Origin: Micromonospora chalcea
Lineage (GTDB): Bacteria; Actinomycetota; Actinomycetes; Mycobacteriales; Micromonosporaceae
Length of the DNA: 45,135 nucleotides
NCBI RefSeq assembly: GCF_002926165.1
Contig: NZ_MAGP01000135.1
Location: forward strand, 1 to 45,135
Direction of reading: 5' to 3'
Position numbers and translations under genes: made by a program
The notes under the pieces: generated by a model
Seen by the model: only the letters and a program-made list of their open reading frames with translations
Databases searched by the model: none
Told to the model about the DNA's origin: nothing
Shown here: positions 30,773-38,965 of the stretch, piece by piece
How positions within the stretch are numbered: position 1 is the stretch's first letter
How the letters are laid out: the number at the start of each line of letters is the position of its first letter

Positions 30773-33694
30773 GTGACAGTACGCGCCGCCAGCACCGTTC
30801 TCGTCGGCCGCCGGCCCGAGCTGACAGTGCTCGGCGACGCGCTGGCCCGGGCGCGGTCCGGCGACCCGACGACCGTGCTCGTCGGCGGCGAGGCCGGGGT
30901 CGGCAAGACCCGGCTGCTGGAGGAGTTCGGCACGCACGTCCACACCGCCGGGGCGCGGCTGCTGGTCGGCCAGTGCCTGGAACTGGGCGAGGCCGGCCTG
31001 CCGTTCGCCCCGTTCGCGGCCGCGCTGCGCGACGTGCTGCGCCACGACGGGCCGGCCGCCTTCGCCGGCTACGAGGCGGAGTTCGCCCGGCTGCTGCCCG
31101 AGCTGGCCCGGATGCCCGCCGGGGCCGCCGCGCCCGCCGGGCCGGCCCTCGCCGACACCCCGCGCGGCTACCTGTTCGACCTGGTCGCCGACCTGTTCCG
31201 GCGCATCGCCGAGGAACGCCCGCTGGTGCTGGTGATCGAGGACCTGCACTGGGCCGACCGCTCCACCCGCGACCTGATCGGCTTCCTGGTGCGGGCCGCC
31301 CGCGCCACCCGCCTGCTGGTGGTCTGCACGTACCGCACCGACGAGCTGCACCGCGGGCACCCGCTGCGGCCGTTCCTCGCCGAGCTGGACCGGGTCCGCG
31401 GCGTGGACCGGATCGAGCTGGGCCGCCTCGACCGCGACGGCACCGCCGCCGTGCTCGCCGACCTGCTCGGTGTCGAGCAGTTCGCCCGGACCGTGGACGA
31501 CGTGCACGAACGCACCCAGGGCAACCCGTTCTTCATCGAGGAGCTGGCCGCCGCCGGTGGCCCGGTCGGCTGCGCCACCATCCCGGAGACGCTGCGCGAC
31601 CTGCTGCTGGCCCGCGTCGACCGGCTGCCCGAGCCGGCCCAGCGGGTGCTGCGGATCGCCGCCGCCGGCGGCACCCGCTTCGCCCACCAGCTGCTCGCCG
31701 AGGTGGCCGGCCTACCCGAGGCCGAACTGGAGGACGCGCTGCGCGCCGCCGTCGCCGGTCAGCTCGTGGTGGCCGACCCGGACGGCGACTACGAGTTCCG
31801 GCACGCGCTGGTCCGCGAGGCGGTGCACGACGACCTGCTGCCCGGCGAGCACGCCCGGCTGCACGCCCGGTACGCCGCCGCGATCGAGGCCCAACCCCAC
31901 CTGGTCGCCGCCGGTCGCGCGCCGGCCGAGATCGCCCACCACTGGTACGCGGCGCACGACCACCCGCGCGCGCTCACCGCCGCCCGGGTCGCCGCCGAGG
32001 CAGCCGCCGAACGGTACGCGTACGCCGAGCAGAGCCGGCTGCTGGAGCGCGTCCTCGAACTGTGGGAGCAGGTGCCCGACGCCGCCGACCGGCTCGGCAT
32101 GGACCACCTGCGGGTACTGGAGGACACGCTCATCGCCGCGGTCACCGCCGGTGACCTCAGCCGGGCGCTCACGCTCACCCGGGCCGCGCTGGCCGAGGTC
32201 GACCCCGACGCCGAACCGCTGCGCGCCGCCCGCCTGCTCGACCACCGGGGCCGGCTGTTCGCGCTGCTCGGCAAGAGCGACGGCGCGGCCGAGCTGCGCG
32301 AGGCGTACCGGCTGGCGGCCCGCGCCCCCGACGGCCCGGAACGGTTCGCCGTGCTGGCCGACATCGCGTCGCACCTGATGAAGGTCGACCCGCGCGAGGC
32401 CGCCACGGTGGCCGCCGAAGCCGCGGCCGGCGCGTCCGAGGTCGGCACCGACCTGGTGCTGCTGCCCACCCGGATCGCCCTGCTGCACCGCCTCGACGGC
32501 ACGCCGGAGCGCGGGCTGGCCGAGCTGCGCCGGGTCGAGGCGCGGGCCCGCGCCGCCGGGGACTCGTGGGCCCTGGTCAGCGCGCTGGTCTTCCTTTCCG
32601 ACGTGCTCTACGAGCTGGGCCGCTACGACGAGTCCGAACAGGCGGCCGCGGCCGGGGTGACCGAGGCGCGCCGGGTCGGCATCAGCCGCTCGATCGGGGC
32701 GTACCTGCTGTCGAACCGGGCCGAGGCGCTGATCGCGCTGGGCCGCTGGGACGAGGCGGACGCCACCTGCGCCGAGGCGGCCCGCATCGACCCGCCCGGC
32801 GTCTCCGGTCTGCACTGGCTGCAACTGCGCGCCGGGCTGCACCTGGCCCGCGCCCACCCCGCCGCCGACGAGGTCGTCGGGCGGGCGCTGGCGTTCCTCA
32901 GCCGCCCTTACCTGTGGCCCAACCACCGGCTGCCGCTGCACGAGCTGCGCGTGGAGGCCGCGCTCGCCGCCGACGACAAGCTGGAAGCGGTACGCGCGGC
33001 GCGCGCCGCCCTGGCCGACCCGCACCTGGCCGACCTGCCGCGCGAGGGCTGGCCGGTGCTCGGCGCGGTGGCGCGTACCGCCGCGCTGGCCGGTGACGCG
33101 ACGCTCGCCGCCGACGTGTCCACCAGGGCCGCCGCGCTGCCCGCCCGGCATCCGGCCGAACAGGCGTACGCGGCGCACGTCACCGCCGTCCTGGCCGGGC
33201 TCGCGCCCACCGGTCCCGCCGGGGCGCTCGCGCAGTGGCGGGCGGCGGTGGCGGCGTGGCGGACGGCCGGGCAGCCGTACCCGCTGGGCCGGGCGCTGCT
33301 CGGGCTGGCCGAGGCGGCCGCCGCGGCGGGCGAGCGGGACGACGTGGCCGCCGCGGTACGGGAGACGGTCGAGGTGGCCGCCCGGCTCGGCGCCACCCCG
33401 CTGGGCGAGCAGGCGGCGACGCTGGCCCGGCGGGTCGGGCTGCGCGGCACCGGGCGACCCGGGCCGGACCTGCTGACCAGCCGGGAACGGGAGGTGCTGC
33501 GGCTGGTGGCCGAGGGGCACAGCAACAGCCGCATCGCCGAGCGGCTGTTCATCTCGCCGAAGACGGCGAGCGTGCACGTGTCCCGGATCATCGCCAAGCT
33601 GGACGTGACCAACCGGGTGGAGGCCGCCGCGCTGGCCCACCGCCTCGGTCTGCTCGACCCGCCACCGGGCCTGCGTCAGCGGCGTGGCAGGTAG
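30773..33694 (+). CDS. LAL-family LuxR transcriptional regulator (large ATP-binding)
   Basis: A 973-aa MalT-like regulator. The N-terminal AAA/STAND ATPase has Walker A GGEAGVGKTRLL at about residue 39 and Walker B LVLVIEDLHWAD at about 153. A long central region is built of TPR-like helices. The C-terminal LuxR HTH (LTSREREVLRLVAEGHSNSR, then IAERLFISPKTASVHVSRII) lies at about 900-960. Such proteins act as ATP-dependent activators that sense small ligands and often govern specialised metabolism. The GTG at 30773 lies 7 nt after a -10-like CATGCT, so the mRNA may be leaderless; ATG 30761 is the alternative. The 3' end overlaps the convergent next gene by 19 bp. Confidence 0.92.
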   Translation: MTVRAASTVLVGRRPELTVLGDALARARSGDPTTVLVGGEAGVGKTRLLEEFGTHVHTAGARLLVGQCLELGEAGLPFAPFAAALRDVLRHDGPAAFAGYEAEFARLLPELARMPAGAAAPAGPALADTPRGYLFDLVADLFRRIAEERPLVLVIEDLHWADRSTRDLIGFLVRAARATRLLVVCTYRTDELHRGHPLRPFLAELDRVRGVDRIELGRLDRDGTAAVLADLLGVEQFARTVDDVHERTQGNPFFIEELAAAGGPVGCATIPETLRDLLLARVDRLPEPAQRVLRIAAAGGTRFAHQLLAEVAGLPEAELEDALRAAVAGQLVVADPDGDYEFRHALVREAVHDDLLPGEHARLHARYAAAIEAQPHLVAAGRAPAEIAHHWYAAHDHPRALTAARVAAEAAAERYAYAEQSRLLERVLELWEQVPDAADRLGMDHLRVLEDTLIAAVTAGDLSRALTLTRAALAEVDPDAEPLRAARLLDHRGRLFALLGKSDGAAELREAYRLAARAPDGPERFAVLADIASHLMKVDPREAATVAAEAAAGASEVGTDLVLLPTRIALLHRLDGTPERGLAELRRVEARARAAGDSWALVSALVFLSDVLYELGRYDESEQAAAAGVTEARRVGISRSIGAYLLSNRAEALIALGRWDEADATCAEAARIDPPGVSGLHWLQLRAGLHLARAHPAADEVVGRALAFLSRPYLWPNHRLPLHELRVEAALAADDKLEAVRAARAALADPHLADLPREGWPVLGAVARTAALAGDATLAADVSTRAAALPARHPAEQAYAAHVTAVLAGLAPTGPAGALAQWRAAVAAWRTAGQPYPLGRALLGLAEAAAAAGERDDVAAAVRETVEVAARLGATPLGEQAATLARRVGLRGTGRPGPDLLTSREREVLRLVAEGHSNSRIAERLFISPKTASVHVSRIIAKLDVTNRVEAAALAHRLGLLDPPPGLRQRRGR

Positions 33695-35328
33695 ATCCGC
33701 CAGCCGGCGACCGTGACGACGTCGAGCGCGCCCGGTTCGGGGCCGAGGCGCGCGTCCAGCCGGGCGGCCAGCGGCGAGCCGGCGAGCGCCACCCAGGCGG
33801 CGTCCGGGTCGGCGGCCACCTCCCGCCGGTACGCGGGCAGCCGGTCGAATCCGGGGCGCAGGTCGTCCTCGACCACGGCGCAGAGCACGTTCTCGCCGGT
33901 GGCGTAGGTGAGCCGGTTGCACGTCCAGTAGCCGCCGCGCACGTGCCGGACGCCGAGCGCGCGGAGCGTGTCCACGAGCGAGCGGTGCCGGTCGGCCTCG
34001 GCGTGCACGGCCGGGGCCGCCCGGATCACCTCCACTGTGGTCGCCGCGCCGGTTCCGAGCACACCTGCGAGTACCGCCACCGCCCCGACACCCGCCACGC
34101 GGGCCCTAGCCCCGGCCGCCCGTTCGCCGGCCGCCTTGATCGACTCCACCTCGGCGAGTGGGCGGACGGCCTGCCACAGTGGCCAGAGCAGGGCGGGCAC
34201 CGCCACCGCCAGGCACGACAGGTACCGGCTGCTCTCGATCGGCGTCCGCCCGGCCGCGTTGCTGACCGCGTAGGCGGCGAGGACCCCGGCCGCGCCGCCG
34301 AGCAGCGCCAGCCGCACCCCGGCCGACACCCGTTCCACCGAGCGTGGACCGCCCCAGGTTCGTCGCAGGGTGTGCCACGCGGTGAACGCGGCGAGCAGCA
34401 ACAGCAGCGGGAACGCGAAGGCCCACCAGAGCTGCCAGGTGGCGCACCGGCCGGGCGAGCAGAAGCCCATCGCCAGCGGCGGCCCGAGCACCAGCCCGCC
34501 GTACAGCCGGTCGGCCCAGTCCGCCGACGCGCCCGTACCACCGGCCGCCAGCACGGCGGCCACCGGATTGCGGCCGTGCCGGAGGCTGTCCACCAGCATC
34601 GGCGCCGTACCCAGCAGCAGCGCCCCGGCCAGCACGACGCCGGCCCGGCCGGCCAGTTCCCGCCACCGCCACGCCACGAGCAGCGCGCCGAGCGTCAGCA
34701 CGTACGGCAGGATCAGCGGATCCACCCAGAGCAGCACCCCGGCGATCAGCCCCCAGGCCGCCCAGCGGGGCAGCCGTGCGCCCGCCTCGGTCACGCAGAG
34801 CCCGACGGTGAGCAGCGCCAGCGCCGCGCCGGCCGGGTTCAGCTCCGGATAGCCGCCACCGGCGATGAGCTGGTTCTTCACCACCCGGTCCGCGCCGAGC
34901 GCCAGCACGGCGACGACCAGCAGGGCGTACCAGCGGTCACCGCCGAGCCGCCGGGTCAGCCGCCAGGACAGCAGCAGGAACAACGCGTACAGCGCCAGCG
35001 TGGGCAGCCGCAGCACGAGCACCGACGGTCCGGCCAGCGCGATCAGCGGCGCGGCCAGGTACGCCTCCAGCGTGCCCATGTACGCCTGGCCGTAGAACCA
35101 CACCGGGAAGCCGTCGCCGCGGGCGATGTGCAGGGCGGCCAGCCCCATCGTCGCCTCGTCGCTGTTGGTGGGCGGCACGTCGGCGAACAGCAGCGCCAGC
35201 CGGTAGCCCACAGCGGCGAACCCGACGAGCACGGCGAGCAGCGTCGGTAACGGCAGCCGCCGGGGCGTACGGGAGCGCACGGTCTCGCGTGGCTCCTCGC
35301 GTACCCCGGCGGTCATGCCTGTGATCAT
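33676..35328 (-). CDS. GT-C-like polytopic membrane glycosyltransferase
   Basis: A protein of about 550 aa with roughly 11 hydrophobic segments. The first periplasmic loop contains VPPTNSDEATMGLAALHIAR, with paired acidic residues like those of ArnT/PMT-type GT-C enzymes, and GFPVWFYGQAYMGTLEAYLA follows. A soluble C-terminal domain of about 120 residues ends in WRIYLPRR. The donor is probably a polyprenyl-phosphate sugar; the acceptor is unknown. Start at ATG 35328 or ATG 35316; the second is 7 nt after CATGAT and could be leaderless. It lies about 50 nt downstream of lipA on the same strand. Its stop lies inside the end of the LAL gene. Confidence 0.75.
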   Translation of the reverse strand: MITGMTAGVREEPRETVRSRTPRRLPLPTLLAVLVGFAAVGYRLALLFADVPPTNSDEATMGLAALHIARGDGFPVWFYGQAYMGTLEAYLAAPLIALAGPSVLVLRLPTLALYALFLLLSWRLTRRLGGDRWYALLVVAVLALGADRVVKNQLIAGGGYPELNPAGAALALLTVGLCVTEAGARLPRWAAWGLIAGVLLWVDPLILPYVLTLGALLVAWRWRELAGRAGVVLAGALLLGTAPMLVDSLRHGRNPVAAVLAAGGTGASADWADRLYGGLVLGPPLAMGFCSPGRCATWQLWWAFAFPLLLLLAAFTAWHTLRRTWGGPRSVERVSAGVRLALLGGAAGVLAAYAVSNAAGRTPIESSRYLSCLAVAVPALLWPLWQAVRPLAEVESIKAAGERAAGARARVAGVGAVAVLAGVLGTGAATTVEVIRAAPAVHAEADRHRSLVDTLRALGVRHVRGGYWTCNRLTYATGENVLCAVVEDDLRPGFDRLPAYRREVAADPDAAWVALAGSPLAARLDARLGPEPGALDVVTVAGWRIYLPRR

Positions 35329-35376
35329 GGCATCCGGCGGGTGGCCGGCGGCGGGTGACGCGGTCGACGGCCGGCC

Positions 35377-36366
35377 TCAGCCGGCGACGGCGACCTCCCG
35401 GCGGGCGTCCAGCGCCTGCTGGTAGAGGCGGCCCGCGCGGTACGACGAACGGACCAGCGGGCCGCTCATCACGCCCGCGAAGCCGATCTCCTCGGCCTCC
35501 TCGCGCAGCTCGACGAACTCCTCCGGCTTGACCCAGCGGGTGACCGGGTGGTGCCGGGGGGAGGGGCGCAGGTACTGCGTGATGGTGATCAGCTCACAGC
35601 CCGCTTCGTGCAGGTCGCGCAGCGCCTGGGACACCTCGGCGCGCTCCTCGCCCATGCCCAGGATCAGGTTGCTCTTGGTGACCAGGCCGTCGGCGCGGGC
35701 CTGGCGGATCACGTCGAGCGAACGCTCGTAGCGGAACGCCGGGCGGATCCGCTTGAAGATGCGCGGCACCGTCTCCACGTTGTGGGCCAGCACCTCGGGC
35801 CGCGAGCCGAACACCTCGGCGAGCTGCTCGGGCACGGCGTTGAAGTCGGGGATCAGCAGTTCGACACCGCAGCCGGACTGCAGCGCGTGGATCTGCCGGA
35901 CCGTCTCGGCGTAGAGCCAGGCGCCGCCGTCGGGCAGATCGTCGCGGGCGACACCGGTGATGGTCGCGTAACGCAGACCCATCGCGGCGACCGACTCGGC
36001 GACGCGCCGCGGCTCGTCGGCGTCGAACTCGGCCGGCTTTCCGGTGTCGATCTGACAGAAGTCGCAGCGCCGGGTGCACTGGTCGCCACCGATGAGGAAG
36101 GTGGCCTCCCGGTCCTCCCAGCACTCGTAGATGTTGGGGCAGCCGGCCTCCTGGCACACGGTGTGCAGCCCCTCGCGCGAGACGAGCCCGCGCAACTGGG
36201 TGTACTCCGGGCCCATCTTGGCCTTGACCTTGATCCACGGCGGCTTGCGCTCGATCGGCGTCTCGGCGTTGCGTGCCTCGATCCGCAGCATGCGCCGCCC
36301 CTCCGGGGCGACCGTCGCGGGGCGCGCGGGCTGCTCAGTCGTCGGCGCGGATTGCTCGATCGTCAC
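35377..36366 (-). CDS. lipA: Lipoyl synthase
   Basis: A 329-aa radical SAM enzyme that inserts two sulfurs into protein-bound octanoyl groups. Both iron-sulfur sites are visible: the auxiliary cluster motif CQEAGCPNIYEC and the radical SAM motif CTRRCDFCQID. The conserved tail begins RSSYRAG. GTG 36366 is chosen: TACGCT is 7 nt upstream (36374-36379), a leaderless arrangement, and the protein begins TIEQSAPTTEQPAR. It pairs functionally with lipB at 38966-39607. Confidence 0.97.
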   Translation of the reverse strand: MTIEQSAPTTEQPARPATVAPEGRRMLRIEARNAETPIERKPPWIKVKAKMGPEYTQLRGLVSREGLHTVCQEAGCPNIYECWEDREATFLIGGDQCTRRCDFCQIDTGKPAEFDADEPRRVAESVAAMGLRYATITGVARDDLPDGGAWLYAETVRQIHALQSGCGVELLIPDFNAVPEQLAEVFGSRPEVLAHNVETVPRIFKRIRPAFRYERSLDVIRQARADGLVTKSNLILGMGEERAEVSQALRDLHEAGCELITITQYLRPSPRHHPVTRWVKPEEFVELREEAEEIGFAGVMSGPLVRSSYRAGRLYQQALDARREVAVAG

Positions 36367-36373
36367 AAAACCG

Positions 36374-36379
36374 AGCGTA
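36374..36379 (-). promoter_or_regulatory. Leaderless promoter -10 of lipA
   Basis: TACGCT on the minus strand is 7 nt before GTG 36366. Confidence 0.5.
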
Positions 36380-36491
36380 CGCCGGTCGGCGCCGGTCGAT
36401 GAACGGCGGGCGACCGCCGTCACCCCGGAATCGCTGTGACACCGGACACGAAGGGCCAAAAATCCCGGTCACACCGCGAGGCGCCCGGTGC

Positions 36492-36497
36492 TAGCGT
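36492..36497 (+). promoter_or_regulatory. Promoter -10 for the T-box transcript
   Basis: TAGCGT lies about 20 nt before the first base-paired element of the T-box stem I. A weak -35-like GTCACA (36468-36473) is 18 nt upstream. Transcription would start near 36504. Confidence 0.5.
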
Positions 36498-36503
36498 GCC
36501 GGG

Positions 36504-36780
36504 CAGAGCTGTGACGGAGCCGAGTAACGGACCGATCCGCCAGTCGAGAGAGCCGCCGGTTGCTGCGAGGCGGTCTGGCGCCGGGCCGTGAAGACCCTCC
36601 CGAGCTGCGGGAAGAACAGCGCCTGTGCGCCCAGTAGAGCCCGCCCGGCCGGCCCCGGTGAAAAGGCGACGAACGAGGCTCCCGCCCCGGCGGGGGCGAA
36701 GGTGTGGTGGCACCGCGAGGTTCCCGCTCGCCCACACCTCCCTGGGGATCGCGTTGCGATTGGTCAAGGAGGTAGTCGTC
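36504..36780 (+). promoter_or_regulatory. Translational T-box riboswitch (Asp specifier)
   Basis: Stem I: base pairs GGAG (36516-36519) with CTCC (36597-36600). The specifier loop has AGTA (36523-36526) on one side and GAA-GAC (36590-36595) on the other, GAC being the Asp codon. The stem continues as ACGG/CCGT (36527-36530/36586-36589) and CGCCAG/CTGGCG (36538-36543/36575-36580), with an AGAGA bulge below an apical hairpin. Antisequestrator: GGTGTGG (36701-36707) pairs with CCACACC (36732-36738), and GCGAG (36715-36719) pairs with CTCGC (36727-36731). Between them is the 7-nt T-box bulge TGGCACC, whose TGGC would pair with the GCCA end of tRNA-Asp. Alternative state: ACCTCC (36736-36741) pairs with the ribosome-binding site GGAGGT (36768-36773), closing a stem with an ATCGC/GCGAT hairpin inside. 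Uncharged tRNA should therefore switch translation on. Confidence 0.9.
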
Positions 36781-38067
36781 GTGCAACGCATCCTGTCCTC
36801 TCAACTCCCCGCCCATGTGGGCGCCACCGTGCGGCTCGCCGGCTGGGTCCACCGCCGCCGGCTGCTCAAGTCGGTGGCCTTCCTGGTCCTCCGCGACGGC
36901 GGCGGGCTCGCCCAGGTGGTGGTCACCGCGGCCGCCGTGCGCGCGCAGGTCGAGGCGCTCACCGAGGAGACGGTCGTCGAGGTGGTCGGCACGGTGGTCG
37001 CGAACCCGGCCGCGCCCGCCGGGGTCGAGGTCGTCGAGCCGACGGTACGTCCGCTCGGGCCGCCCGCCGTCCCGCCCCCGTTCGACCTGTACCGGCCGGT
37101 GCTCACGGCCGGCCTGTCCACCCAGCTCGACCACGCGCCGGTCGCGCTGCGGCACCCGAGCCGATCCGCCGCGCTGCGGATCTCGGCGGCGGCCGTGTCC
37201 GGCTTCCGGGCCACGCTCGACGGGCAGGGCTTCGTCGAGGTGCACACGCCGAAGGTGGTCGCCTCGTCCACCGAGAGCGGGGCGAACGTGTTCGCGCTGG
37301 ACTGGTTCGGGCGTCCCGCCTACCTGGCCCAGTCGCCGCAGTTCTACAAGCAGCTCATGGTGGGCGTCTTCGAGCGGGTGTACGAGGTCGGGCCGGTGTT
37401 CCGCGCCGAGCCGCACGACACCGCGCGGCACCTGGCCCAGTACACGTCGCTCGACGTCGAGCTGGGGTTCGTGGCCGACCACCGGGACGTGATGGCGGTG
37501 CTGCGGGACACCCTGGCCGGGATGGTGGCGACAGTCGCCGACCGGGCGGACGGTGCGCTGGCCACGCTCGGCGTGACGGCGCCGCAGGTGCCGGCCGAGA
37601 TCCCGGCGGTGCACTTCACCGAGGCGTTGACGATCGCCGGCGCGCCGCCTTCCGAACCCGATCTGGCCCCGGCGCACGAGCGGGCGCTGGGGGAGTGGGC
37701 GCTCCGGGAGCACGGCAGCGACTTTCTCTTCGTCACCGGCTATCCGATGGCGAAGCGCCCCTTCTACACCCATCCGGACCCGGCGCGGCCCGCGTACTCG
37801 AACGGTTTCGACCTGCTGTTCCGCGGCGTGGAGCTGGTCACCGGCGGGCAGCGGCTGCACCGGCACGCCGACTACCTGGCCGCGCTGGCGGCGCGCGGCG
37901 AGCCGGTCGAGCCGTACGCCGGTTACGTGGACGCGTTCCGGCACGGCATGCCGCCGCACGGCGGGTTCGCGATCGGGCTGGAGCGGGTCGTCGCGCGGCT
38001 GACGGGCGCGGCGAACGTCCGGGAGGTGACCGCCTTCCCGCGCGACCTGCACCGCCTCGCGCCCTGA
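36781..38067 (+). CDS. aspS2: Archaeal-type aspartyl-tRNA synthetase
   Basis: A 428-aa class IIb synthetase. It has an N-terminal OB anticodon-binding domain (TVRLAGWVHRRRLLKSVAFL) and a compact catalytic core without the roughly 120-aa GAD insertion of bacterial AspS (about 590 aa), so it is the archaeal/eukaryal type. Motif 2 is FRAEPHDTARHLAQYTSLD and motif 3 GGFAIGLERVVARL. LAQSPQFYKQ contacts Asp and ATP. The His after GWV matches the residue seen in non-discriminating AspRS, which also charges tRNA-Asn; this is inference. GTG 36781 lies 7 nt after AAGGAGGT. Control is by the T-box leader. A housekeeping AspS is expected elsewhere in the genome. Confidence 0.9.
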   Translation: MQRILSSQLPAHVGATVRLAGWVHRRRLLKSVAFLVLRDGGGLAQVVVTAAAVRAQVEALTEETVVEVVGTVVANPAAPAGVEVVEPTVRPLGPPAVPPPFDLYRPVLTAGLSTQLDHAPVALRHPSRSAALRISAAAVSGFRATLDGQGFVEVHTPKVVASSTESGANVFALDWFGRPAYLAQSPQFYKQLMVGVFERVYEVGPVFRAEPHDTARHLAQYTSLDVELGFVADHRDVMAVLRDTLAGMVATVADRADGALATLGVTAPQVPAEIPAVHFTEALTIAGAPPSEPDLAPAHERALGEWALREHGSDFLFVTGYPMAKRPFYTHPDPARPAYSNGFDLLFRGVELVTGGQRLHRHADYLAALAARGEPVEPYAGYVDAFRHGMPPHGGFAIGLERVVARLTGAANVREVTAFPRDLHRLAP

Positions 38068-38372
38068 CGGCTGCGCCCTCGCGCGGCTTGCTCCGTGCCG
38101 GTCCGCGGCGGCGGGCTCGCTCCTAGCCGGTCCCGGTCCCGGTTCCGACCCCGATGGCGGGCGCGGGCTCAGCATCGGGCCGGCGGTCTCGCCGCCGACC
38201 TCCGGAATCGGTTCGGATCTGCCACTGAGCGTGACGAGAGGTCGCTCGGCCTAGTGGTCACTCTCGGTGAGGGTTGTTTCGGGGCGGTCGAGAGGCCCTC
38301 GCCGTCGGCGGATTGCGCTGAGCTGGGGTTATGGCGGACTGCCGTCCGGAGGGAGGGAAGGGTGTCTGCGCC

Positions 38373-38442
38373 CTTTGCTCTGCAGCCACGAGCGCAACGG
38401 TCGACCGGGCGTGATCGTTGCGGATCTGGCTGCAGAGCAAAG
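38373..38442. repeat. 70-bp compound palindrome
   Basis: Perfect 16-bp outer arms CTTTGCTCTGCAGCCA (38373-38388) and TGGCTGCAGAGCAAAG (38427-38442) enclose a symmetric 4-nt internal loop. Perfect 7-bp inner arms CGCAACG / CGTTGCG (38393-38399 and 38416-38422) follow inside. It lies in the 38068-38568 gap (501 bp), where I find no convincing gene. Its AT content is higher than the surroundings. Confidence 0.85.
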
Positions 38443-38568
38443 TAGGCGGGAGGTCACATGCCGCGGGACGCGGCGTTGTCACTCACCGTGACCGATGGCG
38501 GGGTGGGGGCTGGGCGAGCGGCGGTTCTGGGCGCACGGCGATCCGGACCGGTCGGCCGGACCGGGCGG

Positions 38569-38961
38569 TCAGGCCGGGCCGAGCAGGTCCCAGGGGTTGC
38601 CGGCGATGTCGCGGAAGACCGCGACCCGGCCGTACGGCTCGGTGCGGGGCGGCCGGACGAACTCGACCCCCGCGTCGGCCATCCGGCGGTACGCCGCCTC
38701 GAAGTCGTCGACCTGGAGGAAGAAACCCACCCGGCCGTGGGTCTGGTCGCCCACCGCACCGGCCTGGTGCTCACCGTCGGCGCGGGCCAGCAGCAGGCCG
38801 GTCCCACCGCCCGGCGGGCGTACGACCACCCAGCGCTTGGGCCGGCCGTCGTTCGTCAGCGAGGGCTTGTCCTCGGCCAGCTCGAACCCGAGCACCTCGG
38901 TGAAGAACGCGATCGCCGGGTCGTACTCGGCGACGACGAGCGTGACCAGGTCGAGCCGCAC
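38569..38961 (-). CDS. VOC (glyoxalase) family protein
   Basis: A 130-aa vicinal-oxygen-chelate protein beginning RLDLVTLVVAEYDPAIAFFT, continuing EVLGFELAED and ending VAVFRDIAGNPWDLLGPA. Putative metal ligands include the Glu in ADGEH and the Asp/Asn of the C-terminal strand. GTG 38961 is only 4 nt after the lipB stop, so it is co-translated with lipB. It is unrelated in sequence detail to the VOC protein at 13862. Substrate unknown. Confidence 0.88.
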   Translation of the reverse strand: MRLDLVTLVVAEYDPAIAFFTEVLGFELAEDKPSLTNDGRPKRWVVVRPPGGGTGLLLARADGEHQAGAVGDQTHGRVGFFLQVDDFEAAYRRMADAGVEFVRPPRTEPYGRVAVFRDIAGNPWDLLGPA

Positions 38962-38965
38962 GGGT

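Noticed and set aside
38095..38491. Short plus-strand ORFs in the 38068-38568 gap
   Set aside because: Codon use is irregular, there is no ribosome-binding site, and the 70-bp palindrome runs through them.
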